A stretch of 64,000 bases of DNA, taken from positions 110,417,001 to 110,481,000 of the forward strand of contig NC_092334.1 in NCBI RefSeq assembly GCF_046630445.1. The letters are read 5' to 3'. The position numbers and the translations under genes were made by a program. The stretch's first letter is position 1; each line of letters begins with the position of its first letter. A model generated the notes under the pieces. It was given only the letters and a program-made list of their open reading frames with translations, searched no databases and was not told the origin of the DNA. This document shows positions 12,350 through 24,572 of the stretch, in pieces. The stretch is from Rutidosis leptorrhynchoides (Eukaryota; Streptophyta; Magnoliopsida; Asterales; Asteraceae).

Positions 12350-15300
12350 TTAAGGAGATTCCGTCCTCGGAATCTGGTCTTGGTCAAACAAATGAGGGTA
12401 GCGGTTTCTCATCAACTCTTCTGTTTCCCACGTAAGATTAGAACTCAAACTGTGTTTCCACTCAATCAATACCATCGGAATCTCTTTCTTTCTCAGCTTA
12501 GTCACCTTTTGGTCAATCACACGGACCGGCTCTTCCACCAATTTCTTATTCAAATCGACCCTTAAATCTTCTAAAGGAAGAAGTTGTGTTTCATCGTCGA
12601 CTTTACACTTACGAAGATAACATACGTTGAATGTATTATGAATACCAGCTAACTCTGGCGGAAGATCTAACACCACAGTCTGATCATTCAACACTTCACT
12701 GATCGGAAACGGACCAATAAATCTCGGTGCTAACTTACCACGTTTACCGAATCTGATAACCCCTTTCCACGGCGAAACTTTCAGATACACTCGTTCACCC
12801 ACATTAAAGGTTACCGGACGTCTACGCGGATCAACATACATTTTCTGCCTATCTCTAGCGGCTTTCAACTTTTCTCTCGCAATTGCAACTTTTTCGGCTG
12901 TCATTTGAACAATTTCGGGACCTGCAAACTGCTTCTCCCCGGCTTCTAACCAACAAGTCGGAGTTCTGCAACGACGACCGTACAACATTTCATAGGGCGG
13001 CATTCCTATACTCGAATGATATGAATTATTATACGCGAATTCGACCAACGGTAAATGTGTATCCCACGAACCACCGTATTCTAACACACAAGCCCTTAAC
13101 ATATCCTCCAAAGTCTGTATCGTTCTTTCACTCTGACCATCTGTCTGAGGATGATAAGCTGTACTTAAATTCACACGTGTACCCAAATTTTGTTGAAGAC
13201 TGTTCCAAAAATTCGACACAAATATGGAATCTCTGTCTGAAACGATCGATAACGGCACACCATGTCGACTAACTATTTCTTTCACATACAAATCGGCTAA
13301 CTCACTTAACGAAGCTGTCTCACGAGTAGCAAGAAAATGAGCACTTTTAGTTAGATGATCCACTATTACCCAAATCATATCATGTCGTTTCTGAGTTCGA
13401 GGTAATTTGGTCACAAAATCCATCGTTATATGTTCCCATTTCCACTCTGGAATCTGTAACTGACGTAGCGAACCATAAGGTTTCTGATGTTCTGCCTTCA
13501 CTTGAGCACAAATATGGCACTTTTCGACATATCGAGCGATATCTGTTTTCATTGTCGGCCACCAATACACTGTTTTCAAATCATGATACATCTTATTACT
13601 ACCCGGATGTACTGTCAATCTTGATTTGTGAGCTTCTGTCATGATTAAATCTCTCAAATCTCCAAGCTTAGGCACCCAAACACGATTGTTTAAGGTCTTT
13701 AGTCCACGTGAGTCATCAATTAAGTCCACTTTTCGTTTGATCATTTGTTCATATTTAATATGTTCGTCCTCCAAAGCACAGGCCTGAGCGGTTCTTAAGC
13801 TGTTAATCAAATATGAAGTTATATTCAAACGAAGGAATTTCACATTTTCACTTGACTTTTTACGACTTAGCGCATCTGCAACCACATTTGCCTTACCCGG
13901 ATGATATTTAATTTCACAATCATAATCTTTGATCAACTCTTGCCACCGTCTCTGACGCATATTCAGTTCTTTCTGTGAGAAGATATATTGCAAACTCTTA
14001 TGATCTGTACAAATAACACAATGAGTTCCATACAAATAATGTCTCCACAGTTTCAAAGCAAACACTACTGCAGCCATTTCAAGATCATGCACTGGATAAT
14101 TCTTCTCATGAACTTTCAACTGTCGCGAGGCGTAGGCGATTACTTTATCTCTCTGCATTAAGACACAACCCAACCCAGCATATGATGCATCACAGTATAC
14201 CACGAAGTCGTCTGAACCTTCTGGTAAAGCTAACACTGGTGCCTGACACAGTAGCCGTTTCAATATCTGAAAAGCCTTTTCCTGTTCATCAGTCCATCGA
14301 AAGGCTATATCTTTACGAGTCAACTTAGTCAATGGACCCGCTATTTTAGAGAAATCTTTGATAAACCTGCGATAATAACCAGCCAATCCCAGAAAACTCT
14401 TAATCTCAGTCGGAGTCCTCGGAGAATTCCAATTCATTACCGCTTCTATCTTTGTCGGATCAAATTTTATACCCTCGGTACAAATCACATGACCCAAAAA
14501 CTGCACTTCACGTAACCAAAATTCACACTTTGAAAATTTTGCAAATAGTTGCTCACGTTTTAACAAGTTCAAAACCAATCTCAGATGTTCAGCATGTTCA
14601 CTCTCTGTTTTCGAATACACCAATATATCATCAATAAACACAATCACAAACTTATCTAAGAATGGACGACACACTCTATTCATTAGATCCATGAAGACTG
14701 CTGGCGCATTCGTCAACCCAAACGGCATGACAAGAAATTCATAATGACCATACCTTGTTCTGAACGCTGTTTTCGGTATATCTGATTCAGCAACACGAAC
14801 CTGATGATATCCGGATCGTAAGTCTATCTTAGAAAAGAATGAAGCACCCTGTAACTGGTCGAACAAATCGTCTATTCGAGGTAACGGATACTTATTCTTC
14901 ACTGTTCTTTTGTTCAATTCACGATAATCAATACACATACGCATTGACCCATCTTTCTTTTTAACAAACAATACCGGAGCACCCCACGGTGAAGAACTCG
15001 GTCGGATAAACCCACGATCTAATAACTCTTGAATCTGTGACATCATTTCACGGATTTCAGACGACGCTAATCGGTATGGAGCTTTTGCAACTGGAGTTGT
15101 TCCAGGAACCAACTCAATCTTATATTCGACTTCCCTTACCGGCGACAGACCTGGTAACTCATCTGGGAACACTTCGGGAAATTCTGATACTACTGGAATA
15201 TCGGCCACTATTCTCTTTTCTTTCTTCGCATCAATCACATACGCAAGAAACGAATCACAACCCTTTTCCATCGACTTTTTCGCTTTCATCATGGTTATCA

Positions 15301-17068
15301 ACGGAAAATTATACCCACCCCGCTCCCCTCGGGCCACAACACGGGTTCCATCGGTCAAACGAAAGGTAATCATTTTCCTATCACACTTAATATTAGCCCT
15401 AAGCGAGCTTAGCCAATCCATTCCTAATACTACATCAAAGCTAGGAATAGGTAACACTAAACAAGTCACCGGGAAAGACTTCCCTTCAATCTCTATACAA
15501 ACCCCAGACACATATGTTGTGACTGGTGTGATCTTACCATCGGCTACTTCTACACTAACTGGCTTGGGTAACACATTAGCTGGTAAATTCAACTTAGCAT
15601 AGAAATCTAGGGACATAAAACACCTATTGGCACCACAATCAAACAATACACGAGTAGGTATTGAGTTGATTAGAAACATACCGGTGATCACTTCGTCGGT
15701 TGCCACAGCATTCTCAACTGACATCTGAAAAGCTCTAGCCTCTGCTGTTGGAGGGTTCTTCCTCTTCTGCCCACTCGAGGCAGTTGACCCTACGGCTGAT
15801 GCTGAACGCGCCCCTGACCCTGCCCCGGAACTACCACTTTTCGACGGACAACTAACTGCACGATGCCCTGGTTTATGACAACTCCAACACACACTATTCG
15901 GATACGGACATGCTGAAGACTCATGCCCAACCACACCACACTTTAAGCATCTTCTTGTAGCCTCAGAACACTGACCACTGTGAGAAGATCGACACGTGTG
16001 ACACCAATTCCCTTTACCTGATCCAGATCCAGAACTACTCTGACCACTTTTACCCTTCGATTTAAACCCACTAGACTTCTTGAATTTAGATCCTGATTGA
16101 CCAGATACTTGCCCACCTTGTTGTAGCACATTACCAAACATTCTGTTTCTGGCAGCCTGAACATCACTTTCTACCATCTTAGCCATCACAACAGCTTGAG
16201 ACAATGATGTAGCTGTTCTAACAAAAGTTCTGTACTCAGGCAGAATGATATTAACAAAATGTTGGATACGAGACGCTTCGTCTGGCACCCATTGTTGTAC
16301 AAACCTAAGTTTATCCATAAACTTCTCTACTACCTCATCGATCGTCATTTGAGGTGTCATCTTCATTTCAAGAAACTCAGTCTTGATTCGGTTCATATCA
16401 AATGGATTACAATATTGTTCACACACCTTCCCATGAAACTGCTCCCAAGTGATCATACTCACTTGTTCTTTCGGTATACTGGAAATCAAGGAATCCCACC
16501 AAATCATAGCCCTACCTTTCAACATTCGACTAGCATATGTCACTTTCAGCTCGGGTTCACACTGGCACGCTTCAAATACCCTTTCAACTTCTCGCAACCA
16601 ATTGAGAGTTACAGTCGGATCAGTACTTCCAGAGAACTCAGAGGGTTTGCAATCACGGAAGTTCTTATAAGTACACTTTTTGGGTGGTTGCATGTAAGGT
16701 TGTTGAAACATTTGCATTTGGTACGGGTTCATCATCATGGGATTTTGGTAAGTAAAAGTGTTTTGCGGTGGCATATAATATTGGTTAGGTATTTGATTCT
16801 GAAACTGGTTCTGGTGCACATTAGGTATCGTTTGGGATTGCGCGGTTGGGAATCCAGGTGGTGTATCATCATTTCCAGAATGCCTTGCCAATTCAAGCTC
16901 ATTAATTTTGTCCTCAGCCTCTTTTAGCTTACTTTCTAATTGAAGGATGTAACTACTCTGATCATCATCAGACTCAACACCCTCTTCTGGTGCTCTAAAT
17001 GTTCCGGGGTTGGATGGGCCAGTTGCATTTCTATCAGACATACCTGTGCTACAAATCAGCTCACACAA
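12350..17068 (-). CDS. Gag-pol polyprotein of the Ty3/gypsy chromovirus
   Basis: One uninterrupted ORF of 1572 codons. The likely start is the second Met (MSDRNATG, residue 10, codon at 17041). Gag lies at residues ~130-300 ([19 protein letters not shown]), followed by two CCHC knuckles, [14 protein letters not shown] (~374-387) and [14 protein letters not shown] (~394-407). A retropepsin site lies at 477-479, but reads D-C-G instead of D-S/T-G. Reverse transcriptase has FIDDILVYS at 811-819. RNase H spans ~958-1065 (YCDAS, TDHKSLQ, ADALSRK). The integrase zinc region is ~1154-1187, with a DDE core around MDF 1216-1218, SDRD 1277-1280 and SERT 1313-1316. A chromodomain-like end ([18 protein letters not shown]) follows. 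The layout fits a Tekay/Del-type chromovirus. No stop or frameshift is present, so only the protease residue questions its activity. Confidence 0.93.
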   Translation of the reverse strand: MCELICSTGMSDRNATGPSNPGTFRAPEEGVESDDDQSSYILQLESKLKEAEDKINELELARHSGNDDTPPGFPTAQSQTIPNVHQNQFQNQIPNQYYMPPQNTFTYQNPMMMNPYQMQMFQQPYMQPPKKCTYKNFRDCKPSEFSGSTDPTVTLNWLREVERVFEACQCEPELKVTYASRMLKGRAMIWWDSLISSIPKEQVSMITWEQFHGKVCEQYCNPFDMNRIKTEFLEMKMTPQMTIDEVVEKFMDKLRFVQQWVPDEASRIQHFVNIILPEYRTFVRTATSLSQAVVMAKMVESDVQAARNRMFGNVLQQGGQVSGQSGSKFKKSSGFKSKGKSGQSSSGSGSGKGNWCHTCRSSHSGQCSEATRRCLKCGVVGHESSACPYPNSVCWSCHKPGHRAVSCPSKSGSSGAGSGARSASAVGSTASSGQKRKNPPTAEARAFQMSVENAVATDEVITGMFLINSIPTRVLFDCGANRCFMSLDFYAKLNLPANVLPKPVSVEVADGKITPVTTYVSGVCIEIEGKSFPVTCLVLPIPSFDVVLGMDWLSSLRANIKCDRKMITFRLTDGTRVVARGERGGYNFPLITMMKAKKSMEKGCDSFLAYVIDAKKEKRIVADIPVVSEFPEVFPDELPGLSPVREVEYKIELVPGTTPVAKAPYRLASSEIREMMSQIQELLDRGFIRPSSSPWGAPVLFVKKKDGSMRMCIDYRELNKRTVKNKYPLPRIDDLFDQLQGASFFSKIDLRSGYHQVRVAESDIPKTAFRTRYGHYEFLVMPFGLTNAPAVFMDLMNRVCRPFLDKFVIVFIDDILVYSKTESEHAEHLRLVLNLLKREQLFAKFSKCEFWLREVQFLGHVICTEGIKFDPTKIEAVMNWNSPRTPTEIKSFLGLAGYYRRFIKDFSKIAGPLTKLTRKDIAFRWTDEQEKAFQILKRLLCQAPVLALPEGSDDFVVYCDASYAGLGCVLMQRDKVIAYASRQLKVHEKNYPVHDLEMAAVVFALKLWRHYLYGTHCVICTDHKSLQYIFSQKELNMRQRRWQELIKDYDCEIKYHPGKANVVADALSRKKSSENVKFLRLNITSYLINSLRTAQACALEDEHIKYEQMIKRKVDLIDDSRGLKTLNNRVWVPKLGDLRDLIMTEAHKSRLTVHPGSNKMYHDLKTVYWWPTMKTDIARYVEKCHICAQVKAEHQKPYGSLRQLQIPEWKWEHITMDFVTKLPRTQKRHDMIWVIVDHLTKSAHFLATRETASLSELADLYVKEIVSRHGVPLSIVSDRDSIFVSNFWNSLQQNLGTRVNLSTAYHPQTDGQSERTIQTLEDMLRACVLEYGGSWDTHLPLVEFAYNNSYHSSIGMPPYEMLYGRRCRTPTCWLEAGEKQFAGPEIVQMTAEKVAIAREKLKAARDRQKMYVDPRRRPVTFNVGERVYLKVSPWKGVIRFGKRGKLAPRFIGPFPISEVLNDQTVVLDLPPELAGIHNTFNVCYLRKCKVDDETQLLPLEDLRVDLNKKLVEEPVRVIDQKVTKLRKKEIPMVLIEWKHSLSSNLTWETEELMRNRYPHLFDQDQIPRTESP

Positions 17069-17210
17069 AAGCTTAGTGGATAACAGTTAGTTCAATCACA
17101 ACTAACACACGTATATCCTATTTTCACTTAGCCCCCCACTCCCACAGACATGTTTGACTTGCCTCAGGGTTTGGGAACAAAGTACGCGCACACACTTGCT
17201 GCCAAACCAT

Positions 17211-17223
17211 GCTCTGATACCAA
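17211..17223 (-). promoter_or_regulatory. Primer-binding site (initiator tRNA-Met type)
   Basis: TTGGTATCAGAGC on the minus strand begins 2 nt inside the 5' LTR boundary at 17226. It is complementary to the 3' end of plant initiator tRNA-Met, the usual primer for minus-strand DNA synthesis in this group. Confidence 0.9.
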
Positions 17224-17225
17224 CT

Positions 17226-19124
17226 TGTAACACCGGCCATTTTTTTTTATACACAGCGGAAGACTTTATTAACAAACACAATATAAGTCACGCCATTACA
17301 TCAATCCGTGCGATTATGTTTAAGTTTACACAACGGTGTTACGTTATTACAAAACTTTATTTATACAAAAGTCCACATCAGAGTTAGGTTGTCAAACATG
17401 TCTTTTGCAATAGCACCCTTCCCGACTAGCAGTACCTAAACCTGCAAGGGGAGAATATGTGGGGGATTAGCGCACCGCTAAGTGAATGGAATCTATCTAA
17501 CAGATATAGCTTAAGCCACACACAAGCTATACACTAACAACAACACTTGCTAACTACCAACTAGCAAACAATAAGACAATACGAGAATCGGCGGCTTGTA
17601 CGAGTACACGACTCCCAGCTGATCGGGCCTGAGTCTACCGATAGTCCCTGCTACTCAATTAACAGTATAGTTATCCAGATGCAGGGGGTGCATCGTTCAC
17701 ACTATACTCCACAATTAGTAGCCTATGGACCCAACCTTCCCTAGGCACGGTTGACCTCATACGGACTCTAACCTCTCCTAGGCACGGTCTCGAGTCCCCA
17801 GTCTCCCTAGGCCCGACTGGTGCCATTCACATAGTGTACACATAATTCACATACAACATCAGGCAAACGATAGTATTCTATCATGGCAATTCCTACACTA
17901 TGCATGGTAAAAGAGTCAACCACTGTAGCATGATATGCTACTTAAACTCTATCCGTAGATAGACCCACTCACCAATTACCAGCAACTGCTCAGTTATTAT
18001 TTCTGAGCTTCCTCCTTATCCTTATCTCCTGAGAACAGCAAAAACCAAGTTAGAATAGTGTTCCCATCAAGATTAGACACACTGACAGCGAATTATAGCA
18101 AATTAGTAAAAAAATGCGTCCGCTAAAATTTTCATGCTTAACACTTGTGCACTTTCAAAATTTACATCCTGAACACCAAAATACAAACGGGCAGCATAAC
18201 GGCTAGAAAAAAGCACTTTGGTAAAACATTCTGCCCTGGACACACAGTCGGTCGACTGTCTCCTCAATCGGTCGACTAACGTAGACAGTCGGTCGACTGT
18301 TGACACAACCGGTCGACTGACTTTCCCAATCGGTCGACTTATTTGGTATATCCACAACCGGCCGAAAGTCAAACTCAGTCGGTCGGTTCACTCGCCAGTC
18401 GGTCGGTTCACCCTCAGTCGGTCGACTGTCGACCGACAGTCGGCCGACTGTGTTCATCTTCCTCAGAAACTGAACAAAGGCTACGGACTTCACGATGAAA
18501 TCCTCAAATCTCGATCTAGAGCTCGTTTTAAACACCAAAATCGACTACCACTTGTTCACTACTTGTTATAGACTCAAAATTCACAACAATTTGACCATAA
18601 CAACACTTAAATCACTTGTTTTGACACAAATTCAAGCTTTTTACAAAACTCACACAAAACCAAGAATTTAACAACGAATTGAACACAAAAACACATGTTA
18701 CTTACCTTGATAGACTCAGTAACCTGTAAGAAACAAGATGGTATGAACAATTTGAGCTCTAGAACACAATTTAGGAATTAGGGTTAGAAGAGGTGGAAGT
18801 TAGGTACGGGAGTGAAGAATGAATTTTCTAGAAATGGGAAGGAAATACAGTACACTAGTCTCTTAGTTGGGTTTAATTCCCACACTGAGCAACACACGGG
18901 TATTTACCAGTTATCTGATATCTTTCGCACAAGATTAGGTAACCCAAACGAGGTCCAAATAAAATAAACAAACCTGTTCTGGGACCCTTGTCACAAACTG
19001 GTCACAACACAACTATAATAAAACACTAATAAATTAATTAAAATAAAAATCACTTAAGACTAAGCACAAACCCTAAGGGCAAAAATAGTCCACTTACAAC
19101 TAGCCCGGGTTTCAGTCTGTTACA
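17226..19124 (-). repeat. 5' LTR (complete) of the Ty3/gypsy chromovirus
   Basis: The LTR is 1899 bp, bounded by TGTAACAGACTG at 19124 and by ...GGTGTTACA at 17226 on the minus strand, next to the primer-binding site. It contains the palindrome cluster at about 18242-18452. Confidence 0.92.
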
Positions 19125-19934
19125 ATCACTACCCAACAATGAGGACTGATTATGAGTATCACAAGTCAATAATTTACTCAGACACAACCTACAACTCCTT
19201 AAAATTCGATTTTTTTTAAACAGAAGTTAAAGGAAGAACAAGCACGCTCTGTTCATGTATCCCTAAATCAAATACTTTGAATTCGAGTTTAATTTCAAAA
19301 ACCTTTATTGCAGTTAGGTTAGGAATCCTTCATTTAAACTTCCTGTAAGTCTTCAAATTTCAATTTTTAATATCGAGGCTGAATTCACGAGTCAAAGCGT
19401 ATTTTTGAAAAAGTCAAACTTTTTGATCATGGTAAAATTCGAATCGGTTTTGACGTTTCTGTTGAAATTGACGATTCAAAAAGTTTCTATTTACGAATTG
19501 AAACAGGTTTCATGTTATAAGTTTAGTCTAATACGATCTAGAATTCATAATCATAAAATGAGTTTTTTTTTTTTTTTTTTTTTGCGAACCAAACAGCAAC
19601 GACCTGTTTCTTTTTCTTTTTTTCTTTTTTTCGTTTTCAATTAATTCATAACTGATATAGATTAATTAAATATTGTTTGAGAATCCTAAAATCGTTTAAT
19701 TGATTGAAAGTTAAGTTAAATGAATTTTGGTCGATGGTGTCTGAGTTTGTGAAGAAGAAAGAGAAACAGAAATAAATCACGGGCTATATTTAGTTTAAGG
19801 GTGTTCTAAATCAGAAACTGGGCAACAGCCCAACGGTTCAGAGTGTTTAAGGATGAGCGGGAGATCGCGGGTTCGATCCCGGGCAGTGGCATTTTTTTTT
19901 TTTTGAGTTTATTATTGAGGTAGTCACCACCCTT

Positions 19935-20027
<93 letters not shown>

Positions 20028-21649
20028 GTTATTTTTATTATTGTTATTAGTACTATTATTATTGTTAATGTTATTGCGATTTTTAGTAATATAATTATTA
20101 TTATCTTTACAAATACAAGTATTAGGATAAAATTATCATTTATTATTATTATGATAACAACTAATATTATTAGTATTATTATGAAAATAATAAAATTATT
20201 GTTTTTCATTAACACTAGTATTATGAAAATAGGTATTATGATAAAATTTTCATGTATTATGATTGTAACTATAAGTATGAAATTTATTATTAATATCACT
20301 AATAGTTGTGTTAGTACTATTATCATGATAGGGTTATTATTATTATTATTATTATAATTATTATTATTATTATTATAATTCTTATTAGTATTATCACTTT
20401 TATTATTCTGTTTATTTAAAGTATCACTATGATTAAATTTTTTTTTATTAAAATTAAAATTATTATTATTATATTATAATAAATAAAGATTTTGTACATA
20501 AAATATATCTAATACATATACTATAATTATATTAATATTACCTATAATTATATATCAAACATATTAATATTTTTATGTATACAAAATAAACATATATATA
20601 TTTTATAATTTAAGATATTATATATATATAAAAAAAATTAGTAGAAATTATATATAAACTACAACACTAAATATATAAGTATTATATAATTAATAGATGT
20701 AATTATTTGATTACCAATATATGTGTTAACATATATAAATGATATAGGTTCGTGAATCCGAGGCCAACCCTGCATTGTTCAATGTCGTCGTATGTATTTT
20801 TACTACAAAATACATTATAGTGAGTTTCATTTGCTCCCTTTTTAAATGCTTTTGCAATATATATTTTTGGGACTGAGAATACATGCGCTGCTTTATAAAT
20901 GTTTGACGAAATAGACACAAGTACTTAAAACTACGTTCTATGGCTGGATTATTAAACCGAATATGCCCCTTTTTAGTCTGGTAATCTAAGAATTAGGGAA
21001 CAGACACCCTAATTGACGCGAATCCTAAAGATAAATCTATTGGGCCTAACAAACCCCATCCAAAGTACCGGATGCTTTAGTACTTCGAAATTTATATCAT
21101 GTCCGAAGGAGGATCCCGGAATGATGGGGATATTCTTATATGGATCTTGTTAATGTCGGTTACCAGGTGTTCACCATATGAATGATTTTTGTCTCTATGC
21201 ATGGGACGTATATTTATGAGAAATGAAAATCTTGTGGTCTATTAAAATGATGGAAATGATTATTTATGTTAAACTAATGAACTCACCAACCTTTTAGTTG
21301 ACACTTGAAAGCATGTTTATTCTCAGGTACGAAAGAAATCTTCCGCTGTGCATTTGCTCATTTTATAGATTTTACTTGGAGTCATTCATGGCATATTTCA
21401 AAAGACGTTGCATTCGAGTCGTCGAGTTCATCAAGATTATTATCAAGTCAATTATAGTTGGATATATTATGAATTGGTATGCATGTCTGTCAACTTTCGA
21501 TGTAATGAAAGATTGTCTTTTCAAAAACGAATACAATGTTTGTAAAATATATCATATAGAGGTCAAGTACCTTGCAATGTAATCAACTGTTGTGAATCGT
21601 TTATAATCGATATGGACTTCGTCCGGATGGATTAGGATGGGTCTTCACA
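19125..21649 (+). repeat. Partial 5' LTR of a large-LTR (LARD-like) element
   Basis: The right end is certain: ...GTCTTCACA at 21649 followed by a primer-binding site. The last ~900 bp (from GGTTCGTGAATCCGAGGCC at 20747) follow the same order as 28854-30050: a GTGAGTTTCATTTG block, GAATACATGC, TTTAGTACTTCGAAATTTAT, CTCACCAACCTTTT and TTCTCAGGTA. The left part (19125-19830) does not resemble the 3' LTR by eye, and the expected TGTGACG start is absent. A tRNA-like box (GGGTTCGATCCCGGGC, 19869-19884) and a long TTA microsatellite (about 19937-20030) lie inside. Confidence 0.7.
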
Positions 21650-22078
21650 GTTGGTATCAGAGCAGTGATCTTAGCGAACCAGGTCTTGCATTAGTGAGTC
21701 TAACTGATAGTCGTTAGGATGCATTAGTAAGTCTGGACTTCGACCGTGTCTGCATGTCAAAAGTTTTGCTTATCATTTTTGTCAAAAATCATCTGTTTAT
21801 CATCCTTAGGAATTTACCTGCTTATCATTCTTAGTCTAGACACATTTTACTGCATTGACTGCATGAATAGTGTATAGACAAAATTCATATCTTAGCATAT
21901 CTACTAATCCATATCTTAGCGTATCTGTCACTGTAGACTTTATCTGACACGTTTCCTTAATTTTCTCCGTAATTCGCGGGATCTTTGGGAGTATGTATAG
22001 ATATTCTATATATAATTAGAATATCATTCGATATTCGAAAATCATTTCATATCAAGACCCTTTAACTGATCGTGAGCG

Positions 22079-22654
22079 ATGGATCCTACACCTAGCTTGG
22101 ATTCCATTAGTTCCGAAAGTGATTTCGAGATGTATATTGAAGCAGACTCCGAAGTCAATGAATCAGAAGTGCCTCAACCATTTAGTTATTTTTCTTTCTG
22201 GAGGAGATGGGGGTGGGTTCGAGACTTACTCACTCGATGGAGAAATGAAGAAGGCGAGCCCTACTGCAAACCAAACTTACCTCCTAACATCGGAGAAAAC
22301 GATGTACTCACCGGTGAACCTATGCGCAACACTGTATTCACCCTTCTTGCTAAAGTTTTCCACCTCGAAGGTCGCACTACTGCAATCTCAGAAAATATTC
22401 AACCTCTATTTCCGAATACCAACCGAAGGGGAATATTAGAAGAAGTTAGGGAACTTCGAATTGATAATCAAGATCTATCGAATCAGATGAGTGGATGGAT
22501 AGAAATGATAGAGGGTAGGATAGAAAACCTGACAAGAATGGTGTGTGATCTACAAGCTATACTTACTACACCAACATCATCACCAACCTCAGCACCAACA
22601 ACACTTGTAGCACCGACAACAATAGTACCACCATCAGCGGCACCAGCAGCATAA
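22079..22654 (+). CDS. Pre-gag ORF of LARD element A, unknown function
   Basis: The ORF encodes 191 aa and starts MDPTPSLDSISSESDFEMY about 415 bp after the primer-binding site. The N-terminus is acidic and Ser-rich. The middle is aromatic and basic (FSYFSFWRRWGWVRDLL), then comes a likely coiled-coil segment (EEVRELRIDNQDLSNQM), and the tail is a low-complexity Thr/Pro/Ser/Ala run. I do not recognise the family. Element B has a degraded counterpart on the minus strand (start near 50327, with repeats of a SYSD unit and a recognisable GAAGTTAGCGAACTTCG block near 49960), so the ORF belongs to the element family. A gag-like or leader protein is possible but unproven. Confidence 0.55.
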   Translation: MDPTPSLDSISSESDFEMYIEADSEVNESEVPQPFSYFSFWRRWGWVRDLLTRWRNEEGEPYCKPNLPPNIGENDVLTGEPMRNTVFTLLAKVFHLEGRTTAISENIQPLFPNTNRRGILEEVRELRIDNQDLSNQMSGWIEMIEGRIENLTRMVCDLQAILTTPTSSPTSAPTTLVAPTTIVPPSAAPAA

Positions 22655-24348
22655 CCAGTACCAACCACAACAACATCATCACACGTCTCAACCTCGCAGT
22701 CTATACCTCAAGCATAATCATCGTTCTACGAATCGTTCTACATAAACTATCTTCGTCCTTCATGGCGATTATATAATCTCTAATGTTTTAGAGATTATGT
22801 ACTCTAGTTCTAGCCGTAAATCTGATGAGTTTAATATCACATTGACTCATTAAATCCATGATTACGTCTGAAGAAAATATATATGTATATATGTTTTCAT
22901 AAAGATGGTAATTAAAAGTTTTATTGTATAAACTGTTAATGGTGAAAATATTTTAACGGGTAGGTAATACACGAGGAATATTTAGATTCCACATTAATAG
23001 GTTATACTGTACATTCTTCGAAGCTGATTCAACAGTCGTTTACTATCCTACTTACATCCACCGATATACAAATCCGTTCACCATAGAATAACCATATTCA
23101 TCCAATTTCATATTGGGATTTTGAGTTATCAGAAATCCAACAAGTGGCATAATGAAGAAAATATTTGACAAAATAAAATTTGTTAGAAACAAACAAATTA
23201 ACTATGAGAAATTTGTTAAGAATCCACGCTAACTGTTCCTAGCTAATTGATTACATTTTATTTATCACAATTTATTTATCGCAATTTATATTCTCGCAAT
23301 TTTATTTATCGTCATTTAATTTCTGTTATTTATTTTACGCACTTTAAATATCGGGACACGTATACAAGGTTTTGACATATCATATCGACGCATTTATATA
23401 TATTATTTGGAATAACCATAGACAATCTATATACTGTAATGATCGAGTTCACTATACAGGGTTGAGGTTGATTCTCAAATAATAAATATACTTTGAGTTG
23501 TGATCGAGTCTGAGACATGTACACGGGTCACGATACGTATTAATCAATTTGAATATTATATATTAAACTATATATAAATTATTGGACTGTTAACTGTGGA
23601 CTATCGACCGTGGACTACCAACATTGGACAATTAAAATGAATTAAAATATTGATTATAACATATGAAACTAAATAATTCTTCAAGTTTTCCACTTGATTT
23701 CATCGTAAACCTCATTTGTATCTTGACGATTACAATCTGCGTTCAAACCTTTCATGATTCTTGAAAACACCTCATTCGAGAGGATGAACCAACCGCACTT
23801 CATCTACGGAAGAAAAGATTGATGCATATAGTTATGTACCTGAAAACACTCGGAACTTGAGTAAACGTTTAACACGTATCTGTGCTAGCTCCTTGGGCAT
23901 TGTTATTACCGAAAATAACATTGCAATTCTTTTTCAAATTAGCCAAATTTGTCACAGCTCCAGCAAATCAACTTCAAATTTTCATTCGAATAAACCTTAT
24001 TATAACTTTAATATATAAGTTTGCCTTTCGTCATCGATACCGGGAAACCGTTTATATCCCACCACATTAATAGCAAACTTACCAGCAACTTCATTACTCG
24101 TTGGCTTAAGTCTCTCCGAAGAATCATTATATTTGTTCGTTAAAACCTATTCATATACTCATCCACATCTTATAACGAGAATCACCACATCAATTACCGG
24201 GAATTAGCAATCAGTATTTTGAAATCTCGCAGCTTGTCTACATCAACAGTTATATACATATAACCTTTATCTCTTAGAATTATGATTTTTCCATTCTGAA
24301 ATTCTGAAAAAGCACCCGGTCTACGAATCAATACTCTGAATGTTGAAA

Positions 24349-24572
24349 AAGCTAAATGAAGCAGCAAAAACTATAAACGACCTTAACAGACGAAAGTTTG
24401 ATGATAAAGAATGGAGTGTTGGAAACGCTCAATAGAAAATTCAGTACCAAAAAGCGGATTATGCGAAATTATGAAGGAGACTGTAGATAAATCACAAGGA
24501 CTAAACTTGTACATAAAGAATCCTGATGATTCTGATTCTGATAAAATCTTTAGCGAATATCTTGCTCCTTAA
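24349..24572 (+). pseudogene. Captured poly(A)-binding protein gene fragment in LARD A
   Basis: Conceptual translation from 24349 gives the end of a PABP third RNA-recognition motif and the linker (NDLNRRKFDDKEWSVGNAQ), then a TAG stop. From about 24465, in another frame, it gives the start of the fourth motif (DKSQGLNLYIKNPDD, then KIFSEY). Plant PABPs read ALNGKKFDDKEWYVGKAQKK and QGLNLYIKNLDD at the same places and in the same order. Stop and frameshift make it non-functional. Similarity may extend upstream to about 24318 but is weak there. It sits inside a retroelement, so it is probably a transduced host fragment. Confidence 0.78.

Larger units (their letters stand above)
10891..19124 (-). 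mobile_element. Young Ty3/gypsy chromovirus with truncated 3' LTR
   Basis: In minus-strand order the element has a 5' LTR (19124-17226, 1899 bp, TGTAACAG...TGTTACA), a primer-binding site TTGGTATCAGAGC (17223-17211, initiator tRNA-Met type), one gag-pol ORF (17068-12350), a polypurine tract GGGGGGTGGATT (about 12349-12338) and a 3' LTR (12337-10891, 1447 bp). The LTRs align over 1447 bp with no indel and about three substitutions seen by eye, so insertion was recent. The 3' LTR lacks the ~450 bp matching 17226-17677, so no target duplication can be read on the left. Confidence 0.92.

Noticed and set aside
19832-19890. Possible tRNA gene (GGGTTCGATCCCGGGC)
   Set aside because: There is a box B but no cloverleaf: the acceptor stem does not pair. 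The motif recurs inside LTRs before microsatellites, as in a SINE.
19847-20326. 159-aa minus-strand ORF rich in Ile, and similar ORFs at 52069-52251 and 26004-26195
   Set aside because: These are translations of TTA, AAT and AT microsatellites, not proteins.
23330-23524. Antisense ORF resembling one at 40768-40992
   Set aside because: The third copy of the same DNA module, in LARD B, does not keep the frame, so the conservation is of DNA rather than protein.
23882-24070. Conserved-looking peptide (LLLPKITLQFFFKLA) in LARD A, matched at 48243-48569 in LARD B
   Set aside because: The similarity is equally good at the DNA level and the frame is not bounded by conserved start or stop codons. 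I could not link it to a protein family, so it is treated as shared element sequence.
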